Assembly: GCA_013152695.1 (NCBI GenBank)
Contig: JAADFV010000312.1
Location: forward strand, 1-18,619
Direction: 5' to 3'
Length of the DNA stretch: 18,619 nt
Source of the DNA: Chloroflexota bacterium
GTDB lineage: Bacteria > Chloroflexota > Anaerolineae > J102
The notes beneath the pieces are model-generated. The model worked only from the letters and a program-made list of their open reading frames with translations. It had not been told where the DNA came from and ran no database searches. Both the position numbers and the translations under genes were made by a program. This document shows, one piece after another, positions 15,286 to 18,619 of the stretch (its first letter is position 1; the number at the start of each line of letters is the position of its first letter).

Positions 15286-15356
15286 GCAAAGATGCTAAGA
15301 GCTTTTATCCTCTTTGCCTTAAAGTCTTCTTGGTTCCGGCTTGTCCGGGTTAGGGC
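15286..15356. repeat. Possible dispersed-repeat remnant after the permease gene
   Basis: GCAAAGA (15286-15292) and TCTTTGC (15311-15317) form an inverted pair, followed by a CCGG-x5-CCGG motif near 15337-15349. The stretch has the look of an intergenic repeat fragment, but only one copy is in view, so this is a weak call. Confidence 0.25.
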
Positions 15357-15421
15357 AAAAAGGCAGGGATGACCCCAGACGAAAAAGAGCATTCGTTCCC
15401 GTCTGCAGCCATCCCTGTTTT
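15357..15421. terminator. Bidirectional intrinsic terminator between convergent genes
   Basis: CAGGGATG (15364-15371) pairs perfectly with CATCCCTG (15410-15417). After a 4-by-4 internal loop, CAGACG (15376-15381) pairs with CGTCTG (15400-15405). On the plus strand the stem is followed by TTTTGTGTTTG (from 15418), serving the permease gene. On the minus strand it is followed after CC by TTTTT (15357-15361), serving the malic enzyme gene that ends at 15448. Confidence 0.85.
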
Positions 15422-15447
15422 GTGTTTGTCTCTCTGAAAAAATGCCG

Positions 15448-17691
15448 TTAGCTATTTTGTTGGGCTTCGACCACAGCCAATGCTACGGCATTGACGATAT
15501 CACGAACTTCGGAGCCAGTGGGGATGATGTGGACGGACTTGGCCATACCTTTGAGGATGGGACCAATGGCCTGAGCGCCACCAAGGCGAGCTACAAGCTT
15601 GTAAGCAGCATTGGCCGCGTCGAGATTGGGGAAAATCAGGACATTGGCGTCCTTGACGCGGCTAAAGGGGAAGTGTTCTTCCATCAACTCGGGGGAGACG
15701 GCGGTATCGGCTTGCATCTCACCATCGACCTCGAGGTCTGGGCGGAGTTGTTGTACCAACTCGGTGGCCTGACGCACCTTTTCGCTCTGGGGGAAGCGGG
15801 TACCGCCAAAGTTGGAGAAGGAAATCATGGCTACGCGTGGCTCGACACCAAAGGTCTCGGCCACTTCGGCGGCCTCGATGGCAATGTCGGCCAGTTGCTC
15901 AGCGGTGGGATCGGGATTGACCGTGGCATCGGCAAAGAAGTAGAGCCGATCCCGCACAATCATGAGATAAACGCCGCTAATAATGCTTACATCATCACGC
16001 GTTCCCACCACTTGCAAAGCCGGTCGCAGAACGTCAGGGTAGTTGTAAGTCAGGCCGGAAACGAAGGCGTCGGCATCGCCCACATGTACCATGATAGAGC
16101 CAAGATAATTCGGTTGGCGTACCAATTGCCGCGCCGAGCCCATGGTGACACCCTTGCGTTGCCGAAGTTGGTGTAGGGTCTTGGCGTACTCTTCCCCTTT
16201 CTTACAGGCGAGAGGGTTGACAACAGTTGGTTTGTAATCGAAATGAAGCTTCTTGAGAGTCTTGGCGACTTCATCAGGATCGGCTAACAAAAGCGGTGTG
16301 GCGATACCATCCTGCTCGATGATGTAAGCTGCTCGAAGGATGCGGGGATGGGCACCATCAGCCATCACGACCCGCTTGGGGTCGGCCTTGGCTTGACGGA
16401 TAATCCGTCCCATGACGGCCATACCCATACCTTGGCGTGCCCGTAACTGATCGGGATAAGCATCCAGGTCGATTTGTGTCCTCGCTACGCCCGTTTCCAT
16501 GGCTGCGCGGGCAACAGCCGGAGCCACCCGTGTCAGCACGCGGGGGTCCAGGGGTTTGGGAATGATGTATTCAGGGCCGAAGTGCAGACTGTCCAAACCG
16601 TAGGCTTTGAGAACACTGTCTGGTACATCCTCATGGGCCAATTGTGCCAGGGCTTTGGCCGCGGCCACTTTCATCTCCATGTTCACATTGGTGGCGTGAA
16701 CGTCGAGGGCGCCGCGGAAGATAAAGGGAAAGCCCAACACATTGTTAACCTGGTTGGGATAATCACTACGGCCGGTCGCCATGATCACATCCGGGCGAGC
16801 CTCTTTGGCATCCTCGTAAGTGATTTCAGGATCGGGGTTGGCCATAGCAAAGATGATGGGATTATCGGCCATGCTGCGTACCATGTCTTGCGTAACCACA
16901 TTGGCAACGGAAACACCCATAAAAGCATCGGCACCAACCATCGCTTCTTCCAGCATCCGTAATTCTGTATCGCGGGCAAAGCGCTCTTTGTACGGATTCA
17001 TACCTGCCTTACGCCCTTTGTAGATGACGCCGCGACTGTCACACATGATGATGTTTTCGCGCCGGGCCCCCAAGCCGATATAGAATTCGCCACAGGCAAT
17101 GCCCGCAGCACCAGCGCCGTTGATCACAATCTTGATTTCGTCGATCTTTTTTCCGGTCAACTCTAGGGCATTGAGCAATGCAGCTCCTGAAATGATGGCC
17201 GTGCCATGCTGGTCATCATGAAAGATGGGAATATCCGTCGTTTTCTCCAGCTCTTCTTCGATGTAAAAACACTCGGGTGCCTTGATGTCTTCGAGATTGA
17301 TGCCGCCGAATGTTGGCGCCAACAATTGTCCCACCCGGATAATCTCATCGGGATCCATAGTATCGACTTCAATGTCAAACACATCGACATCTGCGAAGCG
17401 TTTGAACAACACGCCTTTCCCTTCCATCACCGGTTTCGATGCCAATGCACCACGGTTGCCAAGACCGAGAATAGCGCTGCCATTCGTTAAGACAGCCACG
17501 AGGTTACCTTTGGCCGTATATTCAAAGGCTTTGTTCGGGTCTTCGGCAATCTCCAACACAGGAATCGCTACGCCTGGCGTATAGGCTAGGGAAAGATCCT
17601 GTTGCGTAAGAAGGGGTTTGGTTGGCGTGACCTCGATTTTTCCAGGACGGCCCTGAGTATGATACCTCAGGGCTTCTTCTCTAAGTGACAT
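15448..17691 (-). CDS. maeB: Malic enzyme with C-terminal phosphotransacetylase domain (MaeB type)
   Basis: It oxidatively decarboxylates malate to pyruvate, yielding NAD(P)H, in the cytoplasm. About 747 residues match the usual ~750-760 of MaeB-type fusions. The malic enzyme part (about 1-410) shows Tyr37 in LAYTPGVA, Lys92 in MEGKGVLFK, metal ligands in EDIKAPE and FHDDQHGTA, and the nucleotide loop GAGAAG (192-197) followed by the strand MCDSRG. The C-terminal part (about 425-747) is a phosphotransacetylase domain ending [13 protein letters not shown]. In characterised MaeB proteins this domain lacks PTA activity and senses acetyl-CoA; the SFSNFGG in place of the STKG-type motif fits that. 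The ATG at 17691 has AAGGAG 6 bases upstream and gives the family N-terminus [11 protein letters not shown]; an upstream in-frame start would add ten residues. Cofactor choice (NAD or NADP) is not decidable here. Confidence 0.95.
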   Translation of the reverse strand: MSLREEALRYHTQGRPGKIEVTPTKPLLTQQDLSLAYTPGVAIPVLEIAEDPNKAFEYTAKGNLVAVLTNGSAILGLGNRGALASKPVMEGKGVLFKRFADVDVFDIEVDTMDPDEIIRVGQLLAPTFGGINLEDIKAPECFYIEEELEKTTDIPIFHDDQHGTAIISGAALLNALELTGKKIDEIKIVINGAGAAGIACGEFYIGLGARRENIIMCDSRGVIYKGRKAGMNPYKERFARDTELRMLEEAMVGADAFMGVSVANVVTQDMVRSMADNPIIFAMANPDPEITYEDAKEARPDVIMATGRSDYPNQVNNVLGFPFIFRGALDVHATNVNMEMKVAAAKALAQLAHEDVPDSVLKAYGLDSLHFGPEYIIPKPLDPRVLTRVAPAVARAAMETGVARTQIDLDAYPDQLRARQGMGMAVMGRIIRQAKADPKRVVMADGAHPRILRAAYIIEQDGIATPLLLADPDEVAKTLKKLHFDYKPTVVNPLACKKGEEYAKTLHQLRQRKGVTMGSARQLVRQPNYLGSIMVHVGDADAFVSGLTYNYPDVLRPALQVVGTRDDVSIISGVYLMIVRDRLYFFADATVNPDPTAEQLADIAIEAAEVAETFGVEPRVAMISFSNFGGTRFPQSEKVRQATELVQQLRPDLEVDGEMQADTAVSPELMEEHFPFSRVKDANVLIFPNLDAANAAYKLVARLGGAQAIGPILKGMAKSVHIIPTGSEVRDIVNAVALAVVEAQQNS

Positions 17692-17810
17692 AATAGACTC
17701 CTTGAAGTAGCTCTCAATCAAAAAATTATGGGAGAGAGACAGAACTCAATCTTAATTGTACCGGAAGCGAAGGAGTCTTCACCATGATATAAATCAGTTT
17801 AGCTCTTATT
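17692..17810 (-). promoter_or_regulatory. AT-rich leader and probable promoter region of the malic enzyme gene
   Basis: Between the kinase stop and the malic enzyme start lie 119 AT-rich bases. On the minus strand they hold CATAAT, TACAAT and TATATC hexamers, each a possible -10, but none has a clear -35 at the right distance. AAGGAG (17698-17703) is the ribosome binding site. No terminator hairpin follows the kinase gene, so read-through from it is possible. Confidence 0.35.
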
Positions 17811-18619
17811 TTAATCATTTAACCCCTGGTTTCGTGCTAATGCCGGCCATTGTAGCCGGGCAAAGACATGATAGAGCCGTTGGCGGATGTCGTCCCGCAG
17901 GCGCGCCCGATACTTTCCCAGCAGGGGTGCCCATTGACATAGCCAACGCCAGATGAATGCTGCATCCAACTGACGGGCAAAAAGGGCCTTGTTTAGACAG
18001 ACACCCTCTCTTTGCAGCTTGACCAGATACAACTCCACCATCTCCGGCAGAGAGAGGGGTGGCTGGGCCAGGGGATAAGCCCAGGGGTGAAGATAGGTGA
18101 CCAGGTCGAGGGCTGCTGGCCCCACCCCGCTCAGTTGCCAGTCATACCAAACCCGAACGCCCCCATCACCACGAATGGCAATATTCTGAAATCCAGCATC
18201 GCCGTGCAGCAAGGTAGAGGGCGTCGCCTCTAGGAATTCGAGCAGACCCTGATAATGCTGCGCCAAGGCGAGTAGCTGGTGGACGCGTGCAGAAGTGAGC
18301 GATCGATCATAGGCAGCATCAGCGATAATCTGTTCTAACCCCTCTTGGGCATCACGTAGCAGTGCCTCTGCATCCCGCCCGATAGGCTGCGCCAGCCAAG
18401 GTTGTCTTGCCAGTTGATCTGTTTTCCCCCAGAATCGAGCATGGAGTCTTGCCAGATCGGTCAGAGTTTGCTCGACATCGCTCTGATCCCAGCTGGCGGA
18501 CCAATGATTGCTGGGCTTCGAGGGAGCAAATGGCTGCATCCAAATGTCCCCTCGTGCCGGCACCACAGCGATGACAGAGGGCATCGTCAGGGGGATGTTA
18601 GGGCTCAGTTGTTGGTAGA
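17811..18619 (-). CDS. Phosphotransferase of the APH/EcKL kinase-like fold, 5' end outside window
   Basis: The C-terminal ~268 residues are present and the frame stays open to the window edge (upstream of the Met codon at 18584 it still reads YQQLSPNIPLT), so the true start is outside. LARLHARFWG is a common feature of this family. The catalytic loop STLLHGDAGFQNI contains the Brenner-type HGDxxxxN, and YDWQLSGVGPAALDLVTYL supplies the metal-binding Asp. Such proteins phosphorylate small molecules (aminoglycosides, choline, homoserine, ecdysteroids and others). The DWQ form recalls the DUF1679/EcKL branch more than classical resistance enzymes, so drug resistance should not be assumed. It is co-directional with the malic enzyme gene, 119 bases upstream of it, with no obvious functional link. 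Confidence 0.82.
   Translation of the reverse strand, partial: YQQLSPNIPLTMPSVIAVVPARGDIWMQPFAPSKPSNHWSASWDQSDVEQTLTDLARLHARFWGKTDQLARQPWLAQPIGRDAEALLRDAQEGLEQIIADAAYDRSLTSARVHQLLALAQHYQGLLEFLEATPSTLLHGDAGFQNIAIRGDGGVRVWYDWQLSGVGPAALDLVTYLHPWAYPLAQPPLSLPEMVELYLVKLQREGVCLNKALFARQLDAAFIWRWLCQWAPLLGKYRARLRDDIRQRLYHVFARLQWPALARNQGLND

Noticed and set aside
17811..18619. Aminoglycoside resistance gene
   Set aside because: The Brenner motif and Asp loop show only the general APH-like fold. The DWQ variant and metabolic neighbours give no reason to infer drug resistance.

Overview
The window looks like chromosomal DNA from a GC-rich, free-living bacterium. A member of the Chloroflexota (Anaerolineae/Caldilineae-like) is my best guess. 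The reasons are the very large secreted M6 and S8 proteases with PKD and DNRLRE-like modules, the zinc-ribbon/coiled-coil protein beside a fabF-fabH pair, and the style of the intergenic palindromes. This placement is inference from protein content; there is no rRNA or marker gene to confirm it.

Layout, left to right. Positions 1-403 hold no confident gene. They are packed with inverted repeats: a MITE-like nested palindrome at 124-242, a short palindrome at 274-288 and a hairpin at 351-381. Next come two large leftward genes for secreted proteins. The first (404-4840) is an immune-inhibitor-A/M6 family protein with three PKD domains, whose zinc-binding HExxH motif is degraded to ETFEH. The second (5021-9580) is a subtilisin-like S8 protease with an intact catalytic set. 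They share a homologous C-terminal module of about 160 residues. A clear intrinsic terminator (4937-4968) separates their transcription units. A small coiled-coil/zinc-ribbon protein follows (9836-10543, leftward, own promoter). Beyond a structured intergenic stretch lie fabH and fabF, leftward with fabF first and an ATGA stop/start overlap.

A single rightward gene (13448-15259) encodes an SLC13-type permease with two RCK_C/TrkA_C domains inserted between its membrane halves. It diverges from fabF and converges on a leftward MaeB-type malic enzyme (15448-17691, with C-terminal phosphotransacetylase domain). The convergent pair share a bidirectional hairpin terminator (15357-15421). The right end is the 3' part of a phosphotransferase (APH/EcKL-like kinase) gene whose start lies outside the window.

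How the genes work together: fabF and fabH supply initiation and elongation condensing enzymes of type II fatty acid synthesis, and MaeB would supply pyruvate and reduced cofactor. The S8/M6 pair would act outside the cell on protein or peptide substrates, with the M6 protein possibly binding rather than cutting. The permease and kinase have no substrate readable from sequence. I see no CRISPR array, tRNA, rRNA, phage gene or transposase. The most distinctive observations are the non-canonical active site of the M6 protein beside an apparently active S8 protease carrying the same C-terminal module, the nested palindromic element at the left edge, and the arginine-rich tail on FabH.
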